Shown: positions 42,955-51,614 of the stretch, one piece after another
Position numbering within the stretch: position 1 is the stretch's first letter
Layout: every line of letters starts with the position of its first letter
Assembly (NCBI RefSeq): GCF_003925875.1
Contig: NZ_AP019309.1
Coordinates: forward strand, 1,054,001-1,118,000
DNA from: Intestinibaculum porci
GTDB taxonomy: Bacteria; Bacillota_I; Bacilli_A; Erysipelotrichales; Coprobacillaceae
Direction of reading: 5' to 3'
Length of the DNA: 64,000 nucleotides
Translations under genes and position numbers: made by a program
Notes under the pieces: model-generated
Database searches by the model: none
What the model was told of the DNA's origin: nothing
What the model saw: the letters and a program-made list of their open reading frames with translations, nothing else

Positions 42955-43236
42955 ATGTTCAAATTAGATTTACAGTTATTCGCTTCTAAGAAGGGTGTTA
43001 GTTCGACAAAGAACGGCCGTGATTCTGAATCTAAACGTTTAGGCGCTAAGTTATCAGACGGTCAGAAATGTACTGCAGGTTCTATCATCTACAGACAGAG
43101 AGGAACTAAGATCTTACCAGGTGTAAACGTTGGTAAAGGCGGAGACGACACTTTATTCGCTAAAGTTGATGGTGTTGTTAAATACGAAAGAGTTGGCAGA
43201 GATAAAAAACAGGTTTCTGTTTATCCAGCAGCTTAA
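42955..43236 (+). CDS. rpmA: 50S ribosomal protein L27 with Prp-cleaved N-terminal extension
   Basis: 93 aa from the second of two adjacent ATGs (AGGAGG about 9 bases upstream). [14 protein letters not shown] shows the LQLF/A Prp cleavage site described in Staphylococcus; mature L27 would start ASKKG and reach the peptidyl transferase centre. The rest ([31 protein letters not shown]) is canonical. Confidence 0.97.
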   Translation: MFKLDLQLFASKKGVSSTKNGRDSESKRLGAKLSDGQKCTAGSIIYRQRGTKILPGVNVGKGGDDTLFAKVDGVVKYERVGRDKKQVSVYPAA

Positions 43237-43243
43237 GTCATTG

Positions 43244-43280
43244 AAAGAGTCCCAACGTCATTGGGATTCTTTTTTTAATA
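43244..43280 (+). terminator. rpmA terminator
   Basis: AGTCCCAA/TTGGGATT stem with a CGTCA loop and seven T's. Confidence 0.85.
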
Positions 43281-43306
43281 ATTAATCCCCCAAAGGAGGA
43301 AAAAGG

Positions 43307-44587
43307 ATGAAATTTATCGATCAGGTATCAATCTATGCAGCCGCTGGGAAAGGCGGCGATGGGGTTGTGGCTTTCCGTCGTGAAGCACATGTTCCTAAAG
43401 GCGGACCGGCTGGCGGTGACGGCGGAAAGGGCGGCTCGATTGTTTTTCAGGCGACCAATTCCCTGACAACCTTATTAGATTTACGATACAATAGAAAATA
43501 TATTGCGAAAGCCGGCGGCAACGGCATGGCCAAAAAAATGCATGGTGCCGATGCGGCGGATATGGTCATTAAAGTACCGGTTGGAACTGTTGTTTATGAT
43601 GAAGATACAGGGAAAATCTTATGCGATTTAGTTAAAGATGGCCAGCATGCAATCGTTTGTAAAGGCGGTCGCGGCGGTCGCGGGAATGCGCGTTTTGCGA
43701 CTTCACGTAACCCAGCACCAACAATTTGTGAACGTGGTGAACCAGGGGAAGAAATGAACCTGAAAGTGGAATTAAAATTATTAGCGGACGTCGGCTTGGT
43801 TGGTTTCCCAAGTGTTGGAAAATCGACATTATTATCAGTTGTCTCGAAAGCGCGACCTAAAATTGCGGATTATCATTTCACAACGATTGTCCCTAATTTA
43901 GGTGTTGTCCAGGTTAAAGATGGCCGTTCGTTTGTCATGGCTGATTTACCTGGCTTAATTGAAGGGGCCTCTCAGGGACGCGGTTTGGGTCATCAGTTCT
44001 TAAGACATATTGAAAGATGTCGCGTTATCGTGCATGTTGTTGATATGTCCGGAAGTGAAGGACGTGATCCTTATGAAGATTATTTGCAGATCAATAAGGA
44101 ACTTGGCGAATACAAGTATCATTTATTAGATCGTCCACAGATTGTCGTGGCTAATAAAATGGACTTGGATGAGGCAGAAGAAAACTTAGTACGTTTCAAG
44201 GAAAAAGTTGGTGATGATGTGCAGGTTTTCCCAATTATTGCGCCGATTCATGAAGGATTAGATGCTATGTTATATGCCATTGCGGATACTTTAGATAAAG
44301 CGCCACTTTCAACCTTAGAAGAGGAGGAAGATACTGTTGTTTATTCCTTTGATGAAGATGATGTACCACCGTTTGAAATTCATAACGAAGGTAATGGGGT
44401 ATTTGTTGTAACGGGCGAAAAGGTTGAACGCTTAGTGCAAATGGCAGCGTTATATACGGATGATGGCTTTAACCGTTTTGCACGTCAGATCCGTAATATG
44501 GGCGTTGATGAAGGGTTACGTATTTCGGGCGCGAAAGACGGCGATACCGTTCGTATTCTTGATTTTGAATTTACATTCTCAGATTAA
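43307..44587 (+). CDS. obg: GTPase Obg/CgtA
   Basis: Essential 50S-associated GTPase linked to stress and growth control. 426 aa: glycine-rich Obg fold ([20 protein letters not shown] and later [11 protein letters not shown]), G domain with [11 protein letters not shown] near 165 and [10 protein letters not shown], and C-terminal OCT domain. Follows rpmA as in other Firmicutes. Confidence 0.97.
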   Translation: MKFIDQVSIYAAAGKGGDGVVAFRREAHVPKGGPAGGDGGKGGSIVFQATNSLTTLLDLRYNRKYIAKAGGNGMAKKMHGADAADMVIKVPVGTVVYDEDTGKILCDLVKDGQHAIVCKGGRGGRGNARFATSRNPAPTICERGEPGEEMNLKVELKLLADVGLVGFPSVGKSTLLSVVSKARPKIADYHFTTIVPNLGVVQVKDGRSFVMADLPGLIEGASQGRGLGHQFLRHIERCRVIVHVVDMSGSEGRDPYEDYLQINKELGEYKYHLLDRPQIVVANKMDLDEAEENLVRFKEKVGDDVQVFPIIAPIHEGLDAMLYAIADTLDKAPLSTLEEEEDTVVYSFDEDDVPPFEIHNEGNGVFVVTGEKVERLVQMAALYTDDGFNRFARQIRNMGVDEGLRISGAKDGDTVRILDFEFTFSD

Positions 44588-44612
44588 AAAAGGGCTCAAG
44601 CCCTTTTTTCAT
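44585..44612. terminator. Bidirectional obg/thpR terminator
   Basis: AAAAAAGGGCTCAAGCCCTTTTTT is self-complementary with T-runs on both strands and lies at the convergent ends of obg and thpR. Confidence 0.9.
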
Positions 44613-45120
44613 TGTCGATGATGATCCCAATACGGGTATTTTCATAAGGAATTGATTCCAACAAATGGATGGACGAGACATGTAAGGTGCAATAAATCGG
44701 AAATTTTGGCTCTTTGTGCAATACTGTTTTCCGCGCTAATGTCATATGTGGCAGAAAGGCTTTGTCATGAAAAGGCTGTTTATGGGCTTTTAAACGATCA
44801 GTTAACTGCTTTTGCAGGGCATATAATCCCTCATCATGGCTGGTTGTAAGATAATAGAGACGTTTTCCTTGTCTTTCAGGAAAATAATCAAGGCCGCTCA
44901 CTGTAAAGGAAAAAGGTTTAAAAGTGATTTCTGATAAGATCGCACGCATCGCCGTAACCGTATCTTCATCGCTTTCACCGATAAAGGCTAAAGTCATATG
45001 AAGAGAATTTTCGGGGATTGGCTTTAATGAGGAAGCGCAATCTATAAGCTGGCTGCGATACTGCAGTAAGCTGGCCTCTTCTTCCTGAGAAAATGTCAGG
45101 GCAAAATAGATTCTTCTCAT
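44596..45120 (-). CDS. thpR: RNA 2',3'-cyclic phosphodiesterase (LigT/ThpR family)
   Basis: 174-aa 2H phosphoesterase. The two HxT motifs are HMTLAFIGES (about residue 42) and HMTLARKT (about 124). Opens cyclic phosphates on RNA ends; physiological substrate uncertain. Convergent with obg. Confidence 0.92.
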   Translation of the reverse strand: MRRIYFALTFSQEEEASLLQYRSQLIDCASSLKPIPENSLHMTLAFIGESDEDTVTAMRAILSEITFKPFSFTVSGLDYFPERQGKRLYYLTTSHDEGLYALQKQLTDRLKAHKQPFHDKAFLPHMTLARKTVLHKEPKFPIYCTLHVSSIHLLESIPYENTRIGIIIDNEKRA

Positions 45121-45185
45121 GCTTATATCACCTCTGTGTCATTTTACCATCTTTTGTGTTAGAATAAGAAGCCGAGGAGTTAATT

Positions 45186-45755
45186 ATGTACAATTATATC
45201 AAAGGAATTATTACTGAATTTTATTCGGATCATATTGTGTTAGAAAATAACGGAATTGGTTATCTGATTTACGTGCCAAATCCTTATGTTTATAAGAAAA
45301 AAGAAGAAGTTACGGTTTATGTTTTCCAGTCTATTACGGAAAATGATATGCGTTTATATGGCTTTCGCAGCGCCAAAGAAAAAGATTTATTCTTAATGCT
45401 TATTAAGGTGAAAGGGATTGGCCCGAAATCTGCGATCGCGATTTTAGCGAGCGGGGAAGTTAATGACATTATTAATGCCATAGAAAATGATAATACGAAA
45501 TATTTAAAAAGTTTCCCAGGTATTGGTCCTAAGGCAGCCTCTCAGATCATTTTGGATTTAAAAGGGAAGTTTGATGGCTTAACGCGTTTAGAAGCGATGC
45601 CGGTGGATAATCCTGCTTATGAAGAAGCTTGTGAAGTTTTAGTTGCTTTAGGTTATAAAGAAAAAGATGTCGATAAAGTTATGGGCAGCTTAAAAGATGA
45701 AGACCTTGATACCAATGGCTACGTCAAGAAAGCCCTGGCTTTAATGGTTAAATAA
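45186..45755 (+). CDS. ruvA: Holliday junction DNA helicase subunit RuvA
   Basis: 189 aa. OB fold [20 protein letters not shown], tandem helix-hairpin-helix motifs [14 protein letters not shown] and [18 protein letters not shown], and the RuvB-contacting C-terminal three-helix domain. Tetramer on four-way junctions. Seventeen bases before ruvB. Confidence 0.97.
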   Translation: MYNYIKGIITEFYSDHIVLENNGIGYLIYVPNPYVYKKKEEVTVYVFQSITENDMRLYGFRSAKEKDLFLMLIKVKGIGPKSAIAILASGEVNDIINAIENDNTKYLKSFPGIGPKAASQIILDLKGKFDGLTRLEAMPVDNPAYEEACEVLVALGYKEKDVDKVMGSLKDEDLDTNGYVKKALALMVK

Positions 45756-45772
45756 TAGAAAGGAATGATGGT

Positions 45773-46768
45773 ATGGCTGAAGATGTTTTAGATACGAAGG
45801 CCCATCGCGAAGACGATGAAGAAAGTCTCCGTCCAGCCTCGTTTGATGAATATGTCGGTCAAAATGATCTTAAAGAAAACTTACGCATTTTCGTCTCCGC
45901 GGCGAAAAAACGTGATGAATCATTAGATCATGTTTTACTTTATGGTCCACCTGGTTTAGGAAAAACCACTATGGCAATGATTATTGCGCATGAAATGGGC
46001 GCGGGCATTAAAATTGTGACCGCACCAGCCATTGATAAAACAGGTGATTTGGTTGCCATTTTAACATCTTTATCACCAGGTGATGTTTTATTTATCGATG
46101 AAATTCATCGTTTAAACAAAGTTGTTGAAGAAGTGCTTTATCCAGCTATGGAAGATTACTGTGTCGATGTGATGATCGGGAAAGAAACACCACGCAGTGT
46201 CCGCATTGATTTACCACCCTTTACTTTAGTGGGGGCGACGACGCGAGCAGGAGATTTAAGTGCTCCGCTGCGTGATCGTTTTGGCATTGTCTCGAAGTTA
46301 GATTACTATAATGATGAAGACTTAACGAAGATTATCTCTCGTACGTCCCGCGTTTATGACTTCGCGATGGATGATGATGCAAAATATGAATTAGCACGTC
46401 GTTCCCGCGGAACGCCACGTATTGCCAATCGTTTATTCCGCCGAGTACGAGATTTTGCGCAGTTTTATGATGATGACCACATTTCATTAGCCCGTACACA
46501 GGAGGCGTTGGATCGCTTAAAAGTCGATAACTTAGGCTTAGATGATGTCGATCGTCGTTATCTGCTTGGCATTATTAATCGTTATGGCGGCGGCCCGGTC
46601 GGATTAGATGCGTTAGCAGCGAGTATTGGTGAGGAATCGGTGACGTTAGAGGATGTATACGAACCGTATTTATTACAAAAAGGCCTTGTCAAAAGAACCC
46701 ATCGTGGTCGTATTGCGACCCAGCTGGCCTATGATCATTTTCATATTACCAGAGAATTCGAAGAATAA
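45773..46768 (+). CDS. ruvB: Holliday junction branch-migration ATPase RuvB
   Basis: 331 aa. Walker [13 protein letters not shown], Walker [10 protein letters not shown], sensor 1 [18 protein letters not shown] and C-terminal winged helix ending [13 protein letters not shown]. Complete. Confidence 0.98.
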   Translation: MAEDVLDTKAHREDDEESLRPASFDEYVGQNDLKENLRIFVSAAKKRDESLDHVLLYGPPGLGKTTMAMIIAHEMGAGIKIVTAPAIDKTGDLVAILTSLSPGDVLFIDEIHRLNKVVEEVLYPAMEDYCVDVMIGKETPRSVRIDLPPFTLVGATTRAGDLSAPLRDRFGIVSKLDYYNDEDLTKIISRTSRVYDFAMDDDAKYELARRSRGTPRIANRLFRRVRDFAQFYDDDHISLARTQEALDRLKVDNLGLDDVDRRYLLGIINRYGGGPVGLDALAASIGEESVTLEDVYEPYLLQKGLVKRTHRGRIATQLAYDHFHITREFEE

Positions 46769-46783
46769 CGAATTCTCTTTTTT
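46752..46783 (+). terminator. ruvB terminator overlapping the stop codon
   Basis: GAGAATTCG/CGAATTCTC 9-bp stem with T6; the stop lies in the loop. comEA begins only a few bases after the T-run. Confidence 0.85.
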
Positions 46784-46786
46784 AAT

Positions 46787-47257
46787 ATGAAAAAATTAAA
46801 ATTTGTCGGCCTGGTTCTTTTGATTATTTCCTCACTCATTTACGGTTATGTTCATCCTGAAAAAGTAACCGTTAAAAAGAAACGTTCACCTAGTATTACC
46901 TTGGCGGGGGCTTTTAAGAAAAATGGTACTTATAAGATTAAAGAAGGAATGCTTTTGAAAGATGTTGTGAAAGACGTCGGTGTTTTGCCGGAAGCTAATA
47001 TGAAAGCGATCTCGTTAAGTGAAAAGGTGCATGCGGAACAGACAATTTATTTACCCAAAAGACATAAAGTGATGATTTCTCTTAATAAAGCTCAGGCAAA
47101 AGATTTTATGCAGTTAAATGGCGTTGGGGAAAAGACCGCCCAAAAGATCATTGATTATCGTAAAGCCCATCGCTTTGCCTGGATTGAAGATATTATGAAC
47201 GTCTCAGGCATTGGCGAAAAGCGCTTTGAAAGTTATCGGGAGTATTTATGCTTGTAA
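46787..47257 (+). CDS. comEA: Competence DNA receptor ComEA
   Basis: 156 aa: N-terminal membrane anchor (residues 4-20), a SLBB-like middle (DVVKDVGVLPEANMK), and C-terminal helix-hairpin-helix DNA-binding domain (MQLNGVGEKTAQKIIDYR, IMNVSGIGEKRF). Binds double-stranded DNA outside the membrane for transport through ComEC. The start follows a terminator T-run with no ribosome site, suggesting weak or conditional translation. Overlaps comEC by 10 bases. Confidence 0.93.
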   Translation: MKKLKFVGLVLLIISSLIYGYVHPEKVTVKKKRSPSITLAGAFKKNGTYKIKEGMLLKDVVKDVGVLPEANMKAISLSEKVHAEQTIYLPKRHKVMISLNKAQAKDFMQLNGVGEKTAQKIIDYRKAHRFAWIEDIMNVSGIGEKRFESYREYLCL

Positions 47258-49242
47258 GATATCATCTTTTTTATTACGCCATTTTTGCTTTATTAGTTGT
47301 TGTCTGTCGTTTTGTCCATCCGCTTTTTCTCATCGCTTTAGCATTTTATAGTCTGTTTTTGGTAAGACGTACCTCATTTCGGCACTTGCTTGTCGCTATC
47401 GTTTTATCACTGCCTTTATTACGAATGCTCAATGCCCCGCGTTTACCACATTATTTAAGCGGCCGTGTTGTCACTGTCAATACCAATCATATTATTGTGA
47501 AAACTACCTATGGAAAGGTCAAAGTTTATACCAAAGATCATTTCCGTTATCAGGATGAAATTCGCTTTAGTGCTCGCTCGATTAAGATCCATGAGGCCGC
47601 TAATGACAATGGTTTTAGTGAAGATCATTACCTTAAAGGGGCTCATATTATTGGCAAAATGTATATGACTCATTTGTATAAAAAACAAAGCCATTTCTCA
47701 CTCGCTAATCTTTTAGAAGAACATTTCAGTCATAACGTTAAGCTGCGTTCTTATCAGCGTTTATTTATTTTGGGATTAAAAGATGAAGAGATCAAAAGTG
47801 ATTATAGTGCGATGACTTCATTAAGCATTGTGCACATGTTTGCCTTATCAGGAATGCATGTCATGATTCTCTATAGTCTGCTTTTTCAGCTTTATGGCTT
47901 TGTGATGCCTAAAAAGATCGCGCATATTCTTGCGGAAATCACGATTGGGTTATATGTTTTCATGATTCCCTTTAATATCTCTCTGCATCGTGCATTCTTC
48001 GTATTGGTTTTAGGAGATATCTTTAAAAAGCACCTTAACCGCTTAGATATATTAGGGCTGCTTATTATTGGTCATTTGCTTTATAATCCGTATGTTATTT
48101 ACTCCATTTCATTTGTCTTCTCTTATTTTATTTACCTGATTGTCATTTTAACGAAAGATTTAAAAGGCTCACCGCTTTTGATTTACTTAAGTACCATTCC
48201 CATTGTCTTATCCTTAAACTTCAGTGTAAATCTTGTTTCGTTTTTGTTGGCAGATTTGTTAATGCCTTTTGTGGAAGGATTTTATATTATTACATTAGGT
48301 TCATTATTCTTCGCTATTTTCAAACCCGTCTTATCACTGATGATTTATGTCTTTACCAACATTTTGAAAATGACAGGGGATCTCTCTTCCGCTATTACCT
48401 TTCAGAAACCAACCTTATTATTTATGGGTCTTTATTATTATGCTTACTTTACTTTGCTTTATAAACGGGAAATGCATCAGCCAAGCAAACGTACAGTCCT
48501 TTTCTTATGTGCTTTGATGATCAGTTTTCATGTGTATTCTAAGTACAAGATCTATAGCGAAATAGGGATGATTAATGTCGGTCAAGGAGATTGTAGCTAT
48601 TTTCGCTTACCTTATAATCAAGGTAACTATCTCATTGATACGGGTGGTAATATTCGCTATGATGTCGCCACCACAACCGTGATTCCTTTCTTAAAATCTC
48701 AAGGGATTGATCACTTAGATGGTGTTTATATTTCTCATACTGACTATGATCATTCCGGCGCCTTGTCTTCATTAAAAGAACATTTTAAGGTTAAGAAGGT
48801 CATTATGTCTCCAAAGCCAGAGAAAACTATAGGTCCGATGACTATTAAGTTTTTAAAAACCGGCCATCATTATGGCAATAAAAATGATGACTGTAATATC
48901 CAATATGTCACTTTACATGATTATCATTACTTATTTACCGGTGATCTTTCTGAAGTAGGGGAGAAAGCTCTACTTAAGAAATACCATCATTTGGATGTGG
49001 ACGTTCTAAAAGTTGGCCATCATGGCTCAAAACATTCATCATCGGTCTCTTTATTTGAAATGATCCATCCGAAGATTGCCTTTATCGGTGTTGGCGAAAA
49101 TAACTTTTATGGACATCCTAGTGATATTGTCATTAAACGATTACAGGAACGCAATATCTATATCCTAAGAACAGATCAGGACGGTAATTTCTGTGTTCGT
49201 GATTATGGTTATCATCACTACGTATTTAAACACCATACATAA
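47248..49242 (+). CDS. comEC: DNA internalisation channel ComEC/Rec2
   Basis: 664-aa polytopic membrane protein. N-terminal OB-like DUF4131 region, central Competence domain (HMFALSGMHVMILYSLLFQL and about ten membrane segments), and C-terminal metallo-beta-lactamase-like domain with DTGGNIRYDV, SHTDYDHSGALSSL and GHHGSKHSSS. Metal ligands appear intact, consistent with the nuclease role. In many Firmicutes holA follows directly; here it is 12.5 kb away. Confidence 0.95.
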   Translation: MLVRYHLFYYAIFALLVVVCRFVHPLFLIALAFYSLFLVRRTSFRHLLVAIVLSLPLLRMLNAPRLPHYLSGRVVTVNTNHIIVKTTYGKVKVYTKDHFRYQDEIRFSARSIKIHEAANDNGFSEDHYLKGAHIIGKMYMTHLYKKQSHFSLANLLEEHFSHNVKLRSYQRLFILGLKDEEIKSDYSAMTSLSIVHMFALSGMHVMILYSLLFQLYGFVMPKKIAHILAEITIGLYVFMIPFNISLHRAFFVLVLGDIFKKHLNRLDILGLLIIGHLLYNPYVIYSISFVFSYFIYLIVILTKDLKGSPLLIYLSTIPIVLSLNFSVNLVSFLLADLLMPFVEGFYIITLGSLFFAIFKPVLSLMIYVFTNILKMTGDLSSAITFQKPTLLFMGLYYYAYFTLLYKREMHQPSKRTVLFLCALMISFHVYSKYKIYSEIGMINVGQGDCSYFRLPYNQGNYLIDTGGNIRYDVATTTVIPFLKSQGIDHLDGVYISHTDYDHSGALSSLKEHFKVKKVIMSPKPEKTIGPMTIKFLKTGHHYGNKNDDCNIQYVTLHDYHYLFTGDLSEVGEKALLKKYHHLDVDVLKVGHHGSKHSSSVSLFEMIHPKIAFIGVGENNFYGHPSDIVIKRLQERNIYILRTDQDGNFCVRDYGYHHYVFKHHT

Positions 49243-49339
49243 ATGCAAGCTTATGGTTTCACATCTTTTGCCACTTGCGAGAAAGCTGTAATGAAGAATT
49301 TACTGTGATCATGACATTTGAGCAGGTATTATCAATGTC

Positions 49340-49704
49340 AACTACCCGCGACTAAAGTCGCAGGCTTGTCTCGCGCAAGTCTAAGACTGGCGTCGGTACA
49401 TATGTACTAGCTGATTAGCCTAATGTGTTTCGGGCACTACGTTATCCGCAAAAATACAGGCACCTGGGGATTCTTCCCACGTCCCTCGCTCTGCGGGCAT
49501 GCATTAAACATCTCTGACGTGCAGGAGAAGTGTGCATGTCATACACAACTGCGGATAACCTTGGCGATGGGAACTACCCTGAAAGGGAGAAACTGCATAT
49601 ATACTGCCTCTGGCAAGCGTATGCAGGCGTGCGTAAGCGCACACTTATTCATCAATCTTAGCTCAGCTGATTAAGTTTATATATTCAAACGTTATTATTT
49701 TACA
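49340..49704 (+). ncRNA. IscB omega-RNA (HEARO-type RNA)
   Basis: A gene-free, GC-richer stretch directly upstream of iscB with extensive structure. LE hairpin GCGACT/AGTCGC (49348-49361); AGGCTTG/CAAGTCT (49362-49382); long stem GTTATCCGCA/TGCGGATAAC (49441-49450/49550-49559); CCCT/AGGG (49577-49587). CTGCATA/TATGCAG (49593-49599/49620-49626) encloses GCC/GGC, and GTGCG/CGCAC lies at 49629-49642. HEARO RNAs are the guide-bearing RNAs of IscB (OMEGA) systems and lie in exactly this position. The guide is expected at the 5' edge, near or left of 49340. Exact ends are not determined. Confidence 0.8.
49345..49364 (+). repeat. Left-end hairpin of the IscB element
   Basis: CCCGCGACTAAAGTCGCAGG, matching 51101-51120 at 16 of 20 positions, with the differences in the stem compensating each other (C-G here, A-T there). 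Subterminal hairpins of this type are recognised by IS200/IS605 TnpA. Confidence 0.8.
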
Positions 49705-49721
49705 GGAAAGGAGGAATTTCC
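49705..49721 (+). promoter_or_regulatory. iscB ribosome site inside a small hairpin
   Basis: GGAAA and TTTCC flank GGAGGA, placing the Shine-Dalgarno sequence in the loop of a 5-bp stem just before the ATG. Confidence 0.5.
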
Positions 49722-51077
49722 ATGAGCGTATGCGTTGTAGCGCCGGATAAAAAGCCGCTGATGCCGACAAGCGAGTACCGTGCAAGAAAGCTGCTGAAAA
49801 GCGGCAAGGCTGTTATCTTTAAGTATAAGCCGTTCACGATCATGCTTACAAGAATCGTAAGCGAGAATATGCAGCCGATCGAGTACTGCTGCGATACGGG
49901 ATACAAACATATTGGTGTATCCATCAAATCAGAAAAACACGAGTATTTTGACTGCCAATTTGACATGCTTCAGGATGAGAAGAAGCGGCACGATGACCGT
50001 CGGAAAATGCGCCGCGCAAGAAGAAACAGGCTTCGCTACAGAAAGCCCCGTTTTGATAATCGGACAGCTTCCAAAAAGGAAGGATGGCTGGCGCCGTCGC
50101 TGAGAAACATCCGTGATCAGCATATCCGTATTTTTGAGCGGTTCCTTGAGGTCATGCCGATAGTCTCAGCCACGTTTGAAATGGGCTCGTTTGACGTCCA
50201 CGCCATGCATGAGTTTGAGGCAACAGGCACCGTGCTTAAAGGCGATGATTATCAGAAGGGGCCGCGATACGGCATGAACACGCTGAGAAAAGCCGTTTTC
50301 TATCGTGACAATTACACATGCCAGGTGTGCGGGGAAACCGCGGATGAAGGCGCTATTCTGAGAGTGCATCATATCGGCTTCGAAACAGGCGATCATACGA
50401 ACCGCATGAGCAATCTGCTGACCGTCTGCACAAAATGCCATACTTCGGCAAACCACAAGCCGGGCGGAAAGCTGTACGACCTGAAGCCTAGGACGAAGCC
50501 GTTTAACGGCGCAGCCTTCATGAACGCTGTCAGATGGCAGATGTTCAGAACGCTGAAAAGCACCCACCCTGATTTAGAATGGCACATGACATATGGCGCT
50601 GCTACGCAGGAGGCAAGAAGAGTCCTACACCTTGAAAAGTCGCATGCCAATGACGCCTACGCCATGGGAGAATTCCATCCAAGACGCAGGACGCCTTTTA
50701 TGCATTTTCAGAAGCTGAGACGGAATAACCGCATCCTTGAAAAATTCTTTGATGCAAAATACGTTGATGCGCGAGACGGCAAGACAAAGAAAGGTGCAGA
50801 GCTGTCATGCGGACGCACAGACAGAAGCGAGTCAAGACACTCCGAGAAGAACCTTCGCGTATTCAGAGAGCGGAAAGTTTCGAAAGGCAGACGCGTGATC
50901 AGAAGAAGCCACTATAAACTGCGTCCTGGCGATACTGTTGTTATTGGCGGAGAGAAGCATAGGGCAAAGGGCGTTCATAACAAAGGCACATATGTTGTGA
51001 CAGACGCCAAGAAGTCAGTGCCTGTTAAGAAAGTAGAGAAGATTATTCATGCAGGTGGGTATATGCCTGTTAAATAG
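49722..51077 (+). CDS. iscB: RNA-guided endonuclease IscB
   Basis: 451-aa OMEGA nuclease, ancestor-type relative of Cas9. PLMP domain at residues 12-15 (KPLMPTSEYRARKLL); RuvC-I aspartate D58 in CCDTGYKHIG; arginine-rich bridge helix 89-110; RuvC-II glutamate E153 in ATFEMGSFD. HNH domain has C200/C203, H216-H217 (LRVHHIG), N231, C236/C239 and H240. RuvC-III is HANDA with D311. A C-terminal basic region (about 355-451, LRPGDTVVIGG) fits the TAM-interacting/P1 part. All catalytic residues are present, so it looks active. It lies behind its omega-RNA and is bounded by IS200/IS605-type hairpins, without its own TnpA. Confidence 0.93.
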   Translation: MSVCVVAPDKKPLMPTSEYRARKLLKSGKAVIFKYKPFTIMLTRIVSENMQPIEYCCDTGYKHIGVSIKSEKHEYFDCQFDMLQDEKKRHDDRRKMRRARRNRLRYRKPRFDNRTASKKEGWLAPSLRNIRDQHIRIFERFLEVMPIVSATFEMGSFDVHAMHEFEATGTVLKGDDYQKGPRYGMNTLRKAVFYRDNYTCQVCGETADEGAILRVHHIGFETGDHTNRMSNLLTVCTKCHTSANHKPGGKLYDLKPRTKPFNGAAFMNAVRWQMFRTLKSTHPDLEWHMTYGAATQEARRVLHLEKSHANDAYAMGEFHPRRRTPFMHFQKLRRNNRILEKFFDAKYVDARDGKTKKGAELSCGRTDRSESRHSEKNLRVFRERKVSKGRRVIRRSHYKLRPGDTVVIGGEKHRAKGVHNKGTYVVTDAKKSVPVKKVEKIIHAGGYMPVK

Positions 51078-51088
51078 AGAAGGAGGAT

Positions 51089-51132
51089 GGCACAATTCCT
51101 CCCGCGAATGAATTCGCAGGTATCCTTGTGCC
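51089..51132 (+). repeat. Right-end nested hairpin of the IscB element
   Basis: Outer stem GGCACAA/TTGTGCC (51089-51095/51126-51132) encloses CCCGCGAATGAATTCGCAGG (51101-51120). The inner hairpin mirrors the left end. A TCAA follows at 51139-51142, a tetranucleotide found at right ends of some IS605 relatives. Confidence 0.8.
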
Positions 51133-51142
51133 TATATATCAA

Positions 51143-51614
51143 TGAAAACGGATAAGGAATATGTCCCTAAAAAATGTCTTTTGCTTTCCGGTATGTGAAC
51201 CAGTGTATGGTTCAGATTAAAATGGAAGTGGTGTTCTATCGAAAGGGTAGGACGCCATTTTTGTCTTGAAAGACATTTTATGTCACAAAAATTACAGTTT
51301 CATATTATAGTGCAAAAATTGAAGAAAATACGGAAATGGTGCGAGAGTTTCCAACTGGTGGATCGTGATCCATTTATTTAAATTGTAAGTGATAAATCTC
51401 ATTTACCGCAGTTAAAGGAAAGTGTTGCGGATATAAATGCATTGATCATTGAAGCCTTATAAGCAGATAGATAACTGTCTGTCAAGTACAATTTTTGCAT
51501 TTAGAAGACCTTTTTTGGCAATAGCCCAAAAATATGTTTGCTTTTAAAATAGGATGGAAGAAACATGAGGGCAGTAAGGTAACCTTATATTTTCTACATA
51601 AGGAGAGAGTTAAT
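51143..51614 (+). other. Intergenic stretch after the IscB element
   Basis: Contains a GAACCA/TGGTTC hairpin (51198-51214) and a terminator with an 11-bp stem rich in G-U pairs (GGTGTTCTATC/GGTAGGACGCC, 51230-51256, then T5). A TGTCTT/AAGACA hairpin follows near 51261-51280. TGCAAAAATTG near 51311 recurs inverted as CAATTTTTGCA near 51489. Between them a short frame (51382-51462) ends KESVADINALIIEAL, likely the tail of a decayed gene that I do not recognise. Confidence 0.45.

Larger units (their letters stand above)
49330..51142 (+). mobile_element. Non-autonomous IS200/IS605-type element carrying iscB and omega-RNA
   Basis: About 1.8 kb bounded by two related hairpins with no transposase inside. 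Base composition is richer in G+C than the surrounding comEC and adhesin genes. Borders are approximate. A TnpA that could mobilise it in trans is encoded at 58902-59342. Confidence 0.65.

Noticed and set aside
46787-47257. Alternative downstream start for comEA
   Set aside because: The N-terminal hydrophobic anchor begins right after the first methionine, so a later start would remove it.
49722-51077. Cas9 or a group I/II intron HNH protein
   Set aside because: PLMP start, split RuvC with an HNH insert, 451-residue size and the upstream HEARO-like RNA identify IscB. There is no REC lobe and no reverse transcriptase.
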